From Lactococcus taiwanensis (lineage in GTDB: Bacteria > Bacillota > Bacilli > Lactobacillales > Streptococcaceae), in NCBI RefSeq assembly GCF_014905395.1, contig NZ_BNDT01000001.1, positions 248,001 to 312,000 of the forward strand: a DNA stretch of 64,000 bases, read 5' to 3'. Made by a program: the position numbers and the translations under genes. A model generated the notes under the pieces. That model ran no database searches and was not told where the DNA came from. It saw only the letters and a program-made list of their open reading frames with translations. Positions 17,717-26,564 of this stretch are shown piece by piece; position 1 is the stretch's first letter, and each line of letters begins with the position of its first letter.

Positions 17717-18775
17717 ATGAAAAAGATCATATTCAAAATTGGAAAAATTGTGGGCCTTTTACTCGCGCTACTTCTTGTGGGCGCTATTGGCTATTTGATT
17801 TATGTTTTTGGGCAATACCATCGTTTGCCCGACCAGAGCCAGGAGAGGATTAAAAATCCTCAAACTCAGGTTGTAGAACAGGGGAAAACCTACAAAATGA
17901 TGACCTTTAATATCGGTTACGGTTCCTATCCACCCTCTTTTAGCTTTTTTATGGATGGAGGCCCAGATGTTCGCGCTTATAGCCGAGCTGCCGTGGTTAA
18001 CGCCATTGAAGAGGATATTCGCTTAATCAAAAAAGAAAATCCTGATTTTGGTAACATTCAAGAGATTGATTGGCAAGGAGATCGCAGCCGTAAAGTCAAC
18101 GAACCTCAAATGGTTCGTAAAGCTCTGGAAGATTACACAACGGTATTGACGCAAAACTATGATTCAGCCTACCTTTTTTACCCTGTGACTAAGCCGATTG
18201 GTAAAGCAAAATCTGGGATTATGACCTATTCAAAATATAAAATTGAGCAGGCAGAGCGTTATCGTCTTCCTATTGAGACAAACTTCAATAAGTTTTTTGA
18301 CCTAGATAGAGCTTTCAACGTCAATATTTTACCCATCAAAAATTCGAATAAAAAGTTTGTTATATTCAATACGCACATGTCAGCTTTCATCAAGGATCAA
18401 AAGATTCAAAAAGAACAACTGCAAACCCTATTTGATAAGATGCAAGAATATGTTGATGCGGGTGATTATGTAATTTGTGGAGCAGATTATAACCATGCGT
18501 TGGCTGGAAAGGCTCATCCTGAACTGACGTGGATGAAAGCTTTTCCTACCGATCATCTAACTAAAGGGATGCGAGTCGTAGCTCCAACAAATGCTTCGAC
18601 AGTAAGGTCATTGGATGTCCCTTATGATCAAAAAAATCCTAAAAATACCTTTGGGATAATTGATGGATTCCTCGTTTCCGATAATATTAAAGCATTGAAA
18701 GTTCAAACCGTTGATAACCAATTTAAATCTTCGGATCATCAACCCGTCACCATCGACTTTCAACTCAACCCGTAA
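17717..18775 (+). CDS. Endonuclease/exonuclease/phosphatase-family protein, membrane-anchored
   Basis: 352 residues from ATG 17717 (MKKIIFKIGKIVGLLLALLL); the in-frame ATG 17678 would add a polar stretch. One N-terminal membrane helix (about 6-30), then an EEP fold: MTFNIGYGSY, NIQEIDWQGDRS, ICGADYNHAL and SSDHQPVTIDF carry the metal and catalytic residues. The catalytic part is probably outside the membrane. The substrate could be a phospholipid, nucleotide or sugar phosphate. No good ribosome binding site is visible. Confidence 0.82.
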   Translation: MKKIIFKIGKIVGLLLALLLVGAIGYLIYVFGQYHRLPDQSQERIKNPQTQVVEQGKTYKMMTFNIGYGSYPPSFSFFMDGGPDVRAYSRAAVVNAIEEDIRLIKKENPDFGNIQEIDWQGDRSRKVNEPQMVRKALEDYTTVLTQNYDSAYLFYPVTKPIGKAKSGIMTYSKYKIEQAERYRLPIETNFNKFFDLDRAFNVNILPIKNSNKKFVIFNTHMSAFIKDQKIQKEQLQTLFDKMQEYVDAGDYVICGADYNHALAGKAHPELTWMKAFPTDHLTKGMRVVAPTNASTVRSLDVPYDQKNPKNTFGIIDGFLVSDNIKALKVQTVDNQFKSSDHQPVTIDFQLNP

Positions 18776-18780
18776 CGCTA

Positions 18781-18807
18781 AAAGATAGCTATGCTATCTT
18801 TTTTTTA
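18781..18807 (+). terminator. Terminator after the EEP gene
   Basis: AAGATAGC-TAT-GCTATCTT with eight or more T after it. Confidence 0.88.
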
Positions 18808-18828
18808 TTAGTATAAAATGAGAAGACC

Positions 18829-18868
18829 TCCCCTTATAATATTAAATGATAAGGGGGATTTATTTTTT
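18829..18868. terminator. Second hairpin with T tract
   Basis: TCCCCTTAT and ATAAGGGGG pair around an 11-base loop, followed by ATTTATTTTTTT. In the 321-base gap between the EEP gene and the polysaccharide cluster; apart from these hairpins and the promoter at 19002 I see nothing else there. Confidence 0.6.
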
Positions 18869-19001
18869 TGAAAGCATTGATGAGGGGATGAGGAGGAAAA
18901 GAGGGAGATTAACCACGTTTTGAACAAAATAGCAGTTGCGAAAACTTCAAGAAACTTCAATGTATTTTAAAATAAACAAAAGTAATTTAAAAGGTTTTTA
19001 G

Positions 19002-19030
19002 TTACAAAAACGTAAGAAATAAGTTATAAT
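19002..19030 (+). promoter_or_regulatory. Promoter of the flavoprotein/polysaccharide cluster
   Basis: TTACAA (19002-19007), 17 bases, TATAAT (19025-19030); about 60 bases upstream of the first gene. Confidence 0.75.
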
Positions 19031-19096
19031 GATTACAAGAATTAAAAGAGAAAAGGCAAGGTAAGATAGAAACAAGACACCTGCTCAGGAGAAAGG

Positions 19097-20449
19097 ATGA
19101 AAGTTGTAATAGTAGGCGGCGCCCATGCAGCAGTAGCATGTGCGATAAAAACCCGTACAGAGTATCCAGACAGCGAAATTGTCCTTTATGAGCGACAAAA
19201 GAGCATTGGCTTTGCTGCACAAAATATACCTCGCTATCTTTTAGGACATCAGGATTTCAGTTATTTATTTAATGAACAGACAAAAGCTCAACTTGAAAAT
19301 TTAAAGATTCAGGTTTTTACTCAAACGGTTGTTGTTGAGTTAAATCTTGGAGTGAAAAAACTAAAAGTATTTGATTTATCCCAAGAACTTGAAGAAGAAG
19401 TGACCTATGACAAGCTTGTATTAGCGATGGGTTCCTCTCCAAGTTTGCCCTTGGCTCAAGGTTATGTAGGAAAAAACTTTTTTATTATCAAGCGAGCTGA
19501 TGAGGCTGAAAAATTAAAAAAATTTATGCAAGAAGCTCATAGTGTCTTAATTGTAGGTGGAGGGGCGATTGGTACAGAACTTGCTCAGGTCATGAGTGCT
19601 CGAGGCATTGAAACGACCTTGCTTCATTCTTCTTCCCATCTGCTTCATAATTATCTTGATGAAGCAGTCTCAGATAGAGTTCGTAAAAGTTTAGAAGAAA
19701 GGGGTGTTACTGTCTTTACAGACGAAATCGTCCACTCTATAACGGAAGAAGCTGATGAACAAAGCGCTCGTAAAAGTAGTCACATCCAGACGCAAAAAGG
19801 AAAGCAGTTTGTAGCTGATGGGGTAATCTATGCCACTGGCTTTCTTCCCAATAGTTTTCTGGTGGCAGAACAACTTGACTTAGGGGACAAAGGGGCAATT
19901 GTAGTCAATGATTATTTGCAGACTAGTCAAGAGGACGTCTTTGCCGTTGGAGATTGTGCGACAACTCAAGTAAAAAACATGAAAACTGCACGTTATCTTT
20001 CGCACGCTAGTGACGCCCTTAGACAAGGTGAAATTGCGGCACTCAACTTACGAAAACCTCAAAGAAAAGTTCCTGCCACACAAAGTACTTATAAATTTAC
20101 CCTTGGTAGTAGACACATACTTGCCGTGACTGGATTAAATCTTGCAAAGGCCCAAAGTGAAGGTTTTGCTGCTGCAATTGTGAGTATCCGAGATGTAATC
20201 GTTGATACTCACGACTATGTAGATTCGTGGTTAGTTTATGAAAAAAAGACACATAAGATCCTAGGCTATCAATGTTTTGGAAATGTCGAAGGAATTGCGG
20301 AACAGGCGGATCTTATCTCACTAGCGATTCAAAATGACATGTCAATTGAAAGCCTCGAATACAGTGATTTTCATTTTAGAACGACTTATAACAACCCTCA
20401 GAGTTTTGTAAAACGTTTAGCGGATGAAGTCCGTATAAAGGAAAGGTGA
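19097..20449 (+). CDS. NADH oxidase/CoA-disulfide reductase-like flavoprotein without redox cysteine
   Basis: 450 residues, family length. FAD motif KVVIVGGAHAAVACAI at the N-terminus with His10 kept, NAD motif VLIVGGGAIGTELAQVM near residue 155, and FAD motif DVFAVGDCA near residue 280. Aligned by hand with Nox and CoA-disulfide reductases (YERxxxISFLSCG), position 42, normally the redox Cys, is Gln (YERQKSIGFAAQN). The cysteine sulfenic acid or CoA-disulfide chemistry is therefore not expected. It may be an H2O2-forming oxidase, a sensor or a structural flavoprotein. It heads a cluster with a processive glycosyltransferase. Confidence 0.82.
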   Translation: MKVVIVGGAHAAVACAIKTRTEYPDSEIVLYERQKSIGFAAQNIPRYLLGHQDFSYLFNEQTKAQLENLKIQVFTQTVVVELNLGVKKLKVFDLSQELEEEVTYDKLVLAMGSSPSLPLAQGYVGKNFFIIKRADEAEKLKKFMQEAHSVLIVGGGAIGTELAQVMSARGIETTLLHSSSHLLHNYLDEAVSDRVRKSLEERGVTVFTDEIVHSITEEADEQSARKSSHIQTQKGKQFVADGVIYATGFLPNSFLVAEQLDLGDKGAIVVNDYLQTSQEDVFAVGDCATTQVKNMKTARYLSHASDALRQGEIAALNLRKPQRKVPATQSTYKFTLGSRHILAVTGLNLAKAQSEGFAAAIVSIRDVIVDTHDYVDSWLVYEKKTHKILGYQCFGNVEGIAEQADLISLAIQNDMSIESLEYSDFHFRTTYNNPQSFVKRLADEVRIKER

Positions 20450-20491
20450 AAAGTGATCCCGAAAGTGGGCTAGAGAAAGTGAGGAACAAGC

Positions 20492-21169
20492 GTGGTAGAA
20501 ACACGGTTAAGCGACTTAGATTATTGTTATGCTTCTGTAGAGCTATTGAAGGTGCTAGAAAATAATGCTTATTTGCGTAATGAACGCATCCGTACATTTT
20601 TAGAACAACGGGCAAGTCGTGAAACACGTATCGTTTCTCTCGTCGCCCTCCTTTTTCCTACGGTACTCCTTATCATTTTGGTTAGCCCGTCTAATGATAT
20701 TGGGAGTGAGCTTGTACTGAGAGAGAATCTGCAGGGTTTTGTATTGCGTATGTTTAGTCTTTTAATGTTAGGATTATTCATCTTTATCTTTTGCTTTTTG
20801 TTGATGCATCAACTGTGGCATTTACACCTTGTAAAACCCCTGAGAAAAAAGCTAACACATGATTTAAAAAAAGAACTTTTAGACGATATCAAAAAGATTG
20901 ATGAGCACACCGAATCGATTGTTCAAAAAAGTCTTTTCACTCATCCGCGCGTGCCAGAGCTTTACCTGTGTACTGAAATCCTGCCTTTACTTATTCGTTA
21001 TTTTGAGAAAGGATTAGCTGATTTTATGAAAGAAGCGGTCTACGCACTCGAGTTGGAACTGAAACATACGGGACATTATCATCATCTTGTCCCTCGTGTT
21101 ACCTTCCTGCAGCGCGAAAGAGATTATCTACAAAACCGCATGGCCTACCTTAATAAGCTTTTGAAATGA
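20492..21169 (+). CDS. Two-helix membrane protein of the polysaccharide cluster
   Basis: 225 residues from GTG 20492, with GAGG about seven bases upstream. A soluble N-terminal helix rich in Arg/Glu (about 1-45), helices at about 46-66 and 85-110, then a charged C-terminal half (LKKELLDDIKKIDEHTES and more) likely helical in the cytoplasm. No family recognised. The short gaps to its neighbours indicate one operon with the glycosyltransferase. Confidence 0.72.
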   Translation: MVETRLSDLDYCYASVELLKVLENNAYLRNERIRTFLEQRASRETRIVSLVALLFPTVLLIILVSPSNDIGSELVLRENLQGFVLRMFSLLMLGLFIFIFCFLLMHQLWHLHLVKPLRKKLTHDLKKELLDDIKKIDEHTESIVQKSLFTHPRVPELYLCTEILPLLIRYFEKGLADFMKEAVYALELELKHTGHYHHLVPRVTFLQRERDYLQNRMAYLNKLLK

Positions 21170-21180
21170 GGTGAATCAAT

Positions 21181-21720
21181 ATGAAGATGAAGAAAGAGTT
21201 AAACAAAAAAGTCGCTCTAAAGCAGCAAAGTGAACAGCAGGTCAAAAATTTTGTGCAAGATCAATTTTTTGAGACTGGGCATTGGTGGTTAAAGACGCGA
21301 CAAATAATCGTGAATGTCTGTTTTTTAGCATTTTTGATTTTTCCTATTGGTATCTTTATCACTTTTTTGACGAATCATCACGTTTGGCATTATTTGCACT
21401 GGAATTATGAGGCTAGTTTTTTATTAACGCGGCACTTGAATGAAATTATTTTGTATCTCTTTGTTATTGTTTTAGTAGCAAGCTTGGCCTTGGTATGGCG
21501 TAATAACATTTTAGAACAAAAAGTCTACCCTCAAAAAGCAACTTTTAACGTTCAAAAAATGAACCAGCGAAAAGAGATTATGGAAAGGATGTATGAGACA
21601 CGTTTTGGTGCCAAATCCTTTAGAGAAGCAACACGTTATTATGTGGTTGAGCGTGAACAAAATCTCCCCAATCAACTTGTTCCAGACTTATTTAAAGCAG
21701 GAAAGGTTGAGATAAAATGA
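21181..21720 (+). CDS. Two-helix membrane protein, possible synthase accessory subunit
   Basis: 179 residues with a Lys/Gln-rich cytoplasmic start, helices at about 40-62 and 85-106, and a basic C-terminal tail. It overlaps the glycosyltransferase start (ATG at 21717 inside its last codons), so the two are translationally coupled. Size and layout resemble the PgaD/IcaD-type helper of poly-N-acetylglucosamine synthases, but I see no firm sequence match. Confidence 0.7.
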   Translation: MKMKKELNKKVALKQQSEQQVKNFVQDQFFETGHWWLKTRQIIVNVCFLAFLIFPIGIFITFLTNHHVWHYLHWNYEASFLLTRHLNEIILYLFVIVLVASLALVWRNNILEQKVYPQKATFNVQKMNQRKEIMERMYETRFGAKSFREATRYYVVEREQNLPNQLVPDLFKAGKVEIK

Positions 21721-23000
21721 CTGTTTTGTTGCATTTCACACAACTTTTAATGTTTTACCCCATCGTAGGCACAATCGCATGGACAGTCGGCGGTTTATTT
21801 TATCGGACACTTTATGTTGGCAAATACCTAGAGCGAGATTTTCGGCCCTTAGTTGAAGCTGAAGAACCGTTGATTACGATAATGATTCCTTGTCATAACG
21901 AAGAAGTGATGATTGAGGAGACGATTGATTATTTAATGAATGAACTTGAATACCACCACTATGAAGTGCTAGTTTGTGATGATGGTTCTTTCGATACAAG
22001 TCCCGAGATATTAGCGCGTTTAAGTATAAAGTACGAAAAACTACGGGTATTAAGAATTAATGAGAATAAGGGAAAGGCGCATGCTTTTAACATTGGCCTC
22101 TCTTTTTGCAAAGGGGATTATATTTTAAGTAACGATGCTGATATCGTTCCCTCTCCGGATGCTCTGTGGAAATATATGAACTATTTTCTAGGTCCAGGCG
22201 GTCAGAATGTTGCTGCTGTAACAGCTAATGCGGATGTCCAAAACCGTTCTTTACTGGTCGAAAAATCACAAACCGTTGAATTTTCTAGCATCGTAGGCAT
22301 GATTAAACGCTCCCAGATGGGGGTTTTAGGGACAATGTATGCTTATTCTGGAGCGAATACAATGTATCGTAAAGATGCGATTATGGATTGTGGTGGTTTT
22401 AGACAAGACCGAGCGACAGAGGATATCTCAATCGCCTGGGATCAACAGTTTAATGGTTGGCGCGCTATCTTTGCACCAGCAATCATGTTTTATATGAACG
22501 TTCCTAATACTTATAACATGCTTTACCAGCAACGTAAACGTTGGGCAAAAGGGGGCACAGAGGCTTGGTTGACGAATTTTTGGCGCATTATGAAACATCC
22601 TATCAAAAATTTTCCAAAATTAATCCTGCTTTTAGATCAAACTGGCAGTATCCTTTGGAGTTTTTGTTACCTTTTTTTCTCACTTTGGCTTATTTTTCTC
22701 GTTTTTGTCTTGGTGTTGACTAATAATTTTGACCAGTTGCTCTATGTTTTAGATATGGCCTTTGTTTTTTCGGCCTTTATGACTTTAGTGGGAGTGTGGC
22801 AGCTTATTGCATCAAGTGCATTAGATAATCATGGGTCGAAAATGAAGTATCTATTTTTTGCCCCCGCTTATATGATTTGGTATTGGCAGATGAACACGAT
22901 AACCATTGCGACAACTTTTATCCCTGCAATCAAAGGAGTACTTGGATTTTCTGGTGAAGGAACATGGGTCAGTCCAACCCGCACAAAAATGAAGAAATAA
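21717..23000 (+). CDS. Processive family 2 glycosyltransferase (IcaA/PgaC/HasA-like)
   Basis: 427 residues. Membrane helix at about 6-28, GT2 catalytic domain about 50-280, then three helices (about 310-333, 342-365, 376-400). All processive-synthase motifs are present: DDGS (Asp88-Asp89), DAD (140-142), TED (234-236) and QRKRW (272-276). It should polymerise a UDP-sugar and extrude the chain; poly-N-acetylglucosamine or a hyaluronan-like polymer are possible, but the sugar cannot be read from sequence. No deacetylase, hydrolase or c-di-GMP protein lies in the cluster. Confidence 0.88.
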   Translation: MTVLLHFTQLLMFYPIVGTIAWTVGGLFYRTLYVGKYLERDFRPLVEAEEPLITIMIPCHNEEVMIEETIDYLMNELEYHHYEVLVCDDGSFDTSPEILARLSIKYEKLRVLRINENKGKAHAFNIGLSFCKGDYILSNDADIVPSPDALWKYMNYFLGPGGQNVAAVTANADVQNRSLLVEKSQTVEFSSIVGMIKRSQMGVLGTMYAYSGANTMYRKDAIMDCGGFRQDRATEDISIAWDQQFNGWRAIFAPAIMFYMNVPNTYNMLYQQRKRWAKGGTEAWLTNFWRIMKHPIKNFPKLILLLDQTGSILWSFCYLFFSLWLIFLVFVLVLTNNFDQLLYVLDMAFVFSAFMTLVGVWQLIASSALDNHGSKMKYLFFAPAYMIWYWQMNTITIATTFIPAIKGVLGFSGEGTWVSPTRTKMKK

Positions 23001-23016
23001 AAAAAGGGGGGACGCG

Positions 23017-23280
23017 ATGAAAAATTTCAGAGATACAGCAATTTGGCTGCAGAGTGATTTTTTTACGACGCCGCTCGCCCGGACGCTCCTTTTGGGTTTA
23101 TGTGCTGTGGGAATCTGTTTAACCTTTTTAGTATTTGGGCAAAATAAAAAGGCTTCAGCCAAAAAGGAACATCAACACAGAAAAAAAGACCTCCTTGGGA
23201 GCTTATTAATGAGTGTTTTGATTGGTTTAATTTTACTTTTTCTAGGTTTTGAAACTTTCTTTCAATTATTCAAGCATTAA
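23017..23280 (+). CDS. Small two-helix membrane protein ending the polysaccharide cluster
   Basis: 87 residues. GGGGGGA lies seven bases before the ATG. Helices at about 25-42 and 63-83 flank a very basic loop (NKKASAKKEHQHRKK). It could be a second helper of the synthase, similar in size to IcaD. Last gene before a terminator. Confidence 0.7.
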   Translation: MKNFRDTAIWLQSDFFTTPLARTLLLGLCAVGICLTFLVFGQNKKASAKKEHQHRKKDLLGSLLMSVLIGLILLFLGFETFFQLFKH

Positions 23281-23281
23281 A

Positions 23282-23314
23282 AAAACTTTGCTCAAAACGG
23301 AGTAAAGTTTTTTA
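23282..23314. terminator. Bidirectional terminator after polysaccharide cluster and menA
   Basis: AAAACTTTGCTC and GAGTAAAGTTTT pair (one mismatch) with A and T runs on both sides; between converging genes. Confidence 0.82.
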
Positions 23315-23329
23315 AAAAGTTTTGTGCTT

Positions 23330-24268
23330 TTAATCAAAAAGTAGGGCGAGAAAAAGCGAGAGCGCTAGTGCACCATTGAAAAGCATGAGGTTATCAATTT
23401 GAAGATGAAAAGTTTCAGATTTGATTTGGCGTGCTCTAAAAGTTTTGATGTTAGGAATTAGCTTAAAGAGGATAAGCAGCATAAGTAAAGTCCATAAAGG
23501 TAAAATACCCAGAAGAATACTAACGAGAATACACAGCCCCGCAAGTACATACATCCCGGTAAACAAGGTCAAACTAGCAGGAGTTTTTAAGTAATAAGGC
23601 AAGGTATAACGCTGATTCCGAATATCTTGTTCTAAATCACAAAGGTTGTCACTAAGCATAATATTAAAGTTTTGAGCAAAGCACATAAGACCGATTAAGA
23701 CCAGCGGAAAAAGGAGCTTAAAATCCCAAATCCAGGTCATTTTCCATCCTTCGAAACGGATAAAAAAGTAGCCTTTATCGTAAGAGTTGATATAGACTGC
23801 TAAGAAAAAACCAAAAAAGCCTTCACACAGTCCAGCTAAAATTTCACCGAGAGGAAAACGAGAAAATGCAAAAGGGCCATAAGTATAAAAGATGGCAATA
23901 AGGAAACAAAGCCCACCCAAAGGCAAGATAGCCCAATTAGTCAAATAGAGGACAATGAGTCCAACCAAAACGTCAAAAACCAAAAAAGAAATACAAAGCT
24001 TGAAAGCTAGCCGAGGATTAATGTTTTTAGCCACGATAATATTCCATTTTTTATACTCCGGATCTAAGGCTTTACGGTAGTCCATTAGATTGTTCCACGC
24101 ACTGACAAAAAGATTAATACTGGCAAGTCCGAGAAAGAAAAATAGTGTCGGGAGCCAATGAAAACTTTTAAAATACCACAAAGCGTATAAAACACCTGCG
24201 AGAGGTGATAATACGGCAGCAGGAAGTGTTTGAATCCGTGTGAAATTAAGGAAAGTTTTTAAATTCAT
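23330..24268 (-). CDS. menA: UbiA-family prenyltransferase, probably 1,4-dihydroxy-2-naphthoate prenyltransferase
   Basis: 312 residues from the ATG at 24266-24268 (MNLKTFLNFTRIQTLPAAVL). It attaches a prenyl chain to the menaquinone ring precursor in the membrane. Two Asp-rich diphosphate-binding motifs are present: NNLMDYRKALD and DNLCDLEQDIRNQRYTL. Eight or nine hydrophobic helices. The frame stays open 84 codons upstream, but that stretch contains the promoter and is not MenA-like. TATAAT lies nine bases upstream of the ATG with no ribosome binding site, so a leaderless mRNA is likely. Confidence 0.85.
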   Translation of the reverse strand: MNLKTFLNFTRIQTLPAAVLSPLAGVLYALWYFKSFHWLPTLFFFLGLASINLFVSAWNNLMDYRKALDPEYKKWNIIVAKNINPRLAFKLCISFLVFDVLVGLIVLYLTNWAILPLGGLCFLIAIFYTYGPFAFSRFPLGEILAGLCEGFFGFFLAVYINSYDKGYFFIRFEGWKMTWIWDFKLLFPLVLIGLMCFAQNFNIMLSDNLCDLEQDIRNQRYTLPYYLKTPASLTLFTGMYVLAGLCILVSILLGILPLWTLLMLLILFKLIPNIKTFRARQIKSETFHLQIDNLMLFNGALALSLFLALLFD

Positions 24269-24277
24269 AATAAGCTG

Positions 24278-24286
24278 ATTATAGCA
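24278..24286 (-). promoter_or_regulatory. Extended -10 promoter of menA
   Basis: On the minus strand TG-C-TATAAT ends nine bases before the ATG. The predicted start of transcription is about three bases upstream of the start codon. Confidence 0.6.
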
Positions 24287-24315
24287 AAATATCACTGATA
24301 ATTCATACTTCGTCA

Positions 24316-24337
24316 GCACTGACCAGCTGGTCAGTGT
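24316..24337. repeat. Dispersed palindrome copy 10
   Basis: CACTGAC-CAGCTG-GTCAGTG, a fully symmetrical 20-base palindrome between divergent menA and the ACT-domain gene, just upstream of the menA promoter. Confidence 0.85.
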
Positions 24338-24417
24338 AAAAATGCACTGATTTTCCGAATGAATAAAAAAATAAAAAAATCCTCTTTGGGTGAGGTCAGC
24401 AAAACAGAGAAACAAAA

Positions 24418-24426
24418 TGATATAAT
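24418..24426 (+). promoter_or_regulatory. Extended -10 promoter of the ACT-domain gene
   Basis: TG-A-TATAAT lies 30 bases before the ATG; no clear -35. Confidence 0.5.
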
Positions 24427-24456
24427 ATAAATAAAAATTTTGAATGGAGAACAAAG

Positions 24457-24720
24457 ATGCGCGCAGTAGTAACAGTGGTAGGAACGGATAAAATTGGGAT
24501 TGTGGCAGGCGTAACTGCAACCTTAGCAGAACTTAATGCCAACATCATCGAAATTTCGCAAACTTTAATGAGTGGTGCGTTTACGATGATGATGGTTGTT
24601 GAGACTGAAAATAGTGATTTTACAGCGTTACAAGCAGAACTTTCCCGTCAAGGAGAAGCTCTTGGCGTCACGGTTCATGTGCAAAACGAAGCTATTTTTA
24701 ATGCCATGCATAAGTTATAA
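24457..24720 (+). CDS. ACT domain protein (UPF0237 type)
   Basis: 87 residues forming a single ACT domain (AVVTVVGTDKIGIVAGVTATLAELNANIIEISQT). ACT domains bind amino acids or similar ligands. The pair of this gene with a UPF0210 protein is conserved in Firmicutes and its role is not settled. GGAG lies seven bases upstream of the ATG. Confidence 0.88.
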   Translation: MRAVVTVVGTDKIGIVAGVTATLAELNANIIEISQTLMSGAFTMMMVVETENSDFTALQAELSRQGEALGVTVHVQNEAIFNAMHKL

Positions 24721-24742
24721 GGATTGACGAAGCCGTCAGTAA
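24721..24742. repeat. Dispersed palindrome copy 11
   Basis: GGATTGAC-GAAGCC-GTCAGTAA, right arm perfect and left arm degenerate; starts at the base after the ACT gene stop. Confidence 0.7.
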
Positions 24743-24787
24743 ATGAGACAGAAAAAAGATGTACAGAGCAGAAAAAAAGAGAAAAAG

Positions 24788-24809
24788 CTACTGATGGAGC
24801 TATCAGTAA
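24788..24809. repeat. Dispersed palindrome copy 12 (GAT/ATC variant)
   Basis: TACTGAT-GGAGCT-ATCAGTA with paired substitution in both arms; 26 bases before the UPF0210 start. Confidence 0.8.
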
Positions 24810-24834
24810 CTTACATAGGAAAAATTTAATACTA

Positions 24835-26172
24835 ATGGATATTCAAAATATTAAAGAAACAATTGCGATGATCGAAGAACAAAATTTCGACATTCGCACA
24901 ATTACAATGGGAATTAGTCTTCTTGATTGTATCGATGCTGATATTGATAAAGCAGCTGAAAAAATCTATCAAAAAATTGTCAAAAAAGCAGGAAAACTTG
25001 TTGAAGTAGGTAACGAGATTGGACATGAACTCGGTATTAAAATTGTCAACAAACGTGTTTCTGTAACACCTATTGCAATTATCGGGGCAGCAACAGCTGC
25101 TGATGATTACACACCACTTGCTCTTGCAATGGACCGTGCAGCAAAAGAGATTGGCATTGACTTTATTGGTGGCTATTCTGCTCTTGTGCAAAAAGGCTAT
25201 CAAAAAGGTGATGAAATTTTGATTAAATCAATGCCTAAAGCTCTAGCAGCAACTGAGCGCGTCTGTGCTTCGGTAAATGTTGGTTCAACTAAAACAGGAA
25301 TTAACATGACAGCAGTTCGAGATATGGGTGAAACCATCAAAATCATGTCTAAAGGTGATAAATGGCTCAATGCCAAACTTGTTGTCTTTGCTAATGCCGT
25401 CGAAGACAATCCATTTATGGCAGGAGCTTTTCATGGAGTTGGGGAAGCAGATACGATTATCAATGTTGGAGTTTCAGGACCTGGTGTAGTTAAACGTGCT
25501 CTTGAAAAAGTCCGTGGAGCATCTTTTGATGTTTTAGCCGAAACCATTAAAAAGACAGCTTTTAAAATTACCAGAATTGGTCAACTTGTTGGTCAAATGG
25601 CTTCAGAAAGACTTAATGTTGAATTTGGAATAGTTGATTTATCACTTGCACCTACACCAGCAATCGGCGATTCGGTTGCACGCGTTTTGGAAGAAATGGG
25701 ACTTGAAACTGTTGGGACTCATGGAACAACAGCCGCTCTTGCAATGCTTAACGACGCCGTGAAAAAAGGCGGAGTTATGGCAGCTGAACGTGTTGGTGGA
25801 CTTTCAGGCGCCTTTATCCCAGTTTCAGAAGACGAAGGGATGATTGCCGCGGTCAATTCTGGGGCATTGAATATTGAAAAGTTAGAAGCCATGACTTGTG
25901 TTTGTTCAGTTGGCTTGGATATGATTGCAATTCCTGAAGAAACACCGGCATCTACCATTGCGGCAATGATTGCTGACGAAGCCGCTATCGGGGTCATTAA
26001 TCAAAAAACGACAGCAGTACGGATTATTCCTATGGGCAAAGAAGGCGAACAAATTGAATTTGGTGGACTTTTCGGTGTTGCTCCAGTTATGAGAGTAAAC
26101 AAGGCATCGTCAGCAGATTTTATTGCTCGTGGCGGTCAAATTCCAGCGCCTATCCACTCTTTTAAAAATTAA
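24835..26172 (+). CDS. PFL/UPF0210 (DUF711) family protein
   Basis: 445 residues, usual family length. The start [29 protein letters not shown] matches the family N-terminus; an earlier TTG frame would only translate two palindromic repeats. Family stretches [21 protein letters not shown] and [16 protein letters not shown] are visible. Structures place this family near the pyruvate-formate-lyase fold, but activity is unproven. AGGA lies 14 bases before the ATG, farther than usual. Confidence 0.9.
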   Translation: MDIQNIKETIAMIEEQNFDIRTITMGISLLDCIDADIDKAAEKIYQKIVKKAGKLVEVGNEIGHELGIKIVNKRVSVTPIAIIGAATAADDYTPLALAMDRAAKEIGIDFIGGYSALVQKGYQKGDEILIKSMPKALAATERVCASVNVGSTKTGINMTAVRDMGETIKIMSKGDKWLNAKLVVFANAVEDNPFMAGAFHGVGEADTIINVGVSGPGVVKRALEKVRGASFDVLAETIKKTAFKITRIGQLVGQMASERLNVEFGIVDLSLAPTPAIGDSVARVLEEMGLETVGTHGTTAALAMLNDAVKKGGVMAAERVGGLSGAFIPVSEDEGMIAAVNSGALNIEKLEAMTCVCSVGLDMIAIPEETPASTIAAMIADEAAIGVINQKTTAVRIIPMGKEGEQIEFGGLFGVAPVMRVNKASSADFIARGGQIPAPIHSFKN

Positions 26173-26197
26173 TACATTTCAAAATGAAGAGGTAAAA

Positions 26198-26452
26198 ATG
26201 CAAGTAAAAATGGGCGAACGGATTGTCAAAGCTTGGCAAGTAAAACATGATGAAGCACCTCTAGAGGAGTGGGTTCAACATTTATTCGATCAACAAATTT
26301 GTTTTTGGAACCCTAGGGATAATGAGCAACTGCGTTTTAGCCTGATGTTTGGTGGTGCTGCACGCGTGGGCGATTACCTCATTTACTTAGGTAAAAGTGA
26401 TATTAAAGTTATCTCAGAAAAACGATTCAACAGAGAGTTTACCATCTTATAA
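26198..26452 (+). CDS. Small conserved protein of unknown function
   Basis: 84 residues from ATG 26198, with AGAGG five bases upstream. No membrane segment; ends with DYLIYLGKSDIKVISEKRFNREF. I recognise no family. It sits 25 bases after the UPF0210 gene and probably shares its mRNA. Confidence 0.65.
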   Translation: MQVKMGERIVKAWQVKHDEAPLEEWVQHLFDQQICFWNPRDNEQLRFSLMFGGAARVGDYLIYLGKSDIKVISEKRFNREFTIL

Positions 26453-26483
26453 CTAAAAAAAAGATGAAAACGCTCTAATCTTT

Positions 26484-26492
26484 TGTTATAAT
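26484..26492 (+). promoter_or_regulatory. Extended -10 promoter of the histidine phosphatase gene
   Basis: TG-T-TATAAT about 73 bases upstream of the chosen start. Confidence 0.5.
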
Positions 26493-26564
26493 AAAGAGAG
26501 TTGGTTACTCATTCATAAGAGTTTTTTAATGAGTGATAACGTGAAAAAGCAAAGGGGAAGACTT

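Noticed and set aside
24269-24520. Upstream extension of the menA frame by 84 codons
   Set aside because: It covers the promoter, a dispersed palindrome and part of the ACT gene; the family start fits ATG 24268.
24724-24834. N-terminal extension of the UPF0210 frame from TTG
   Set aside because: It would translate two palindromes as TKPSVN and TDGAISN; the family N-terminus begins at MDIQN.
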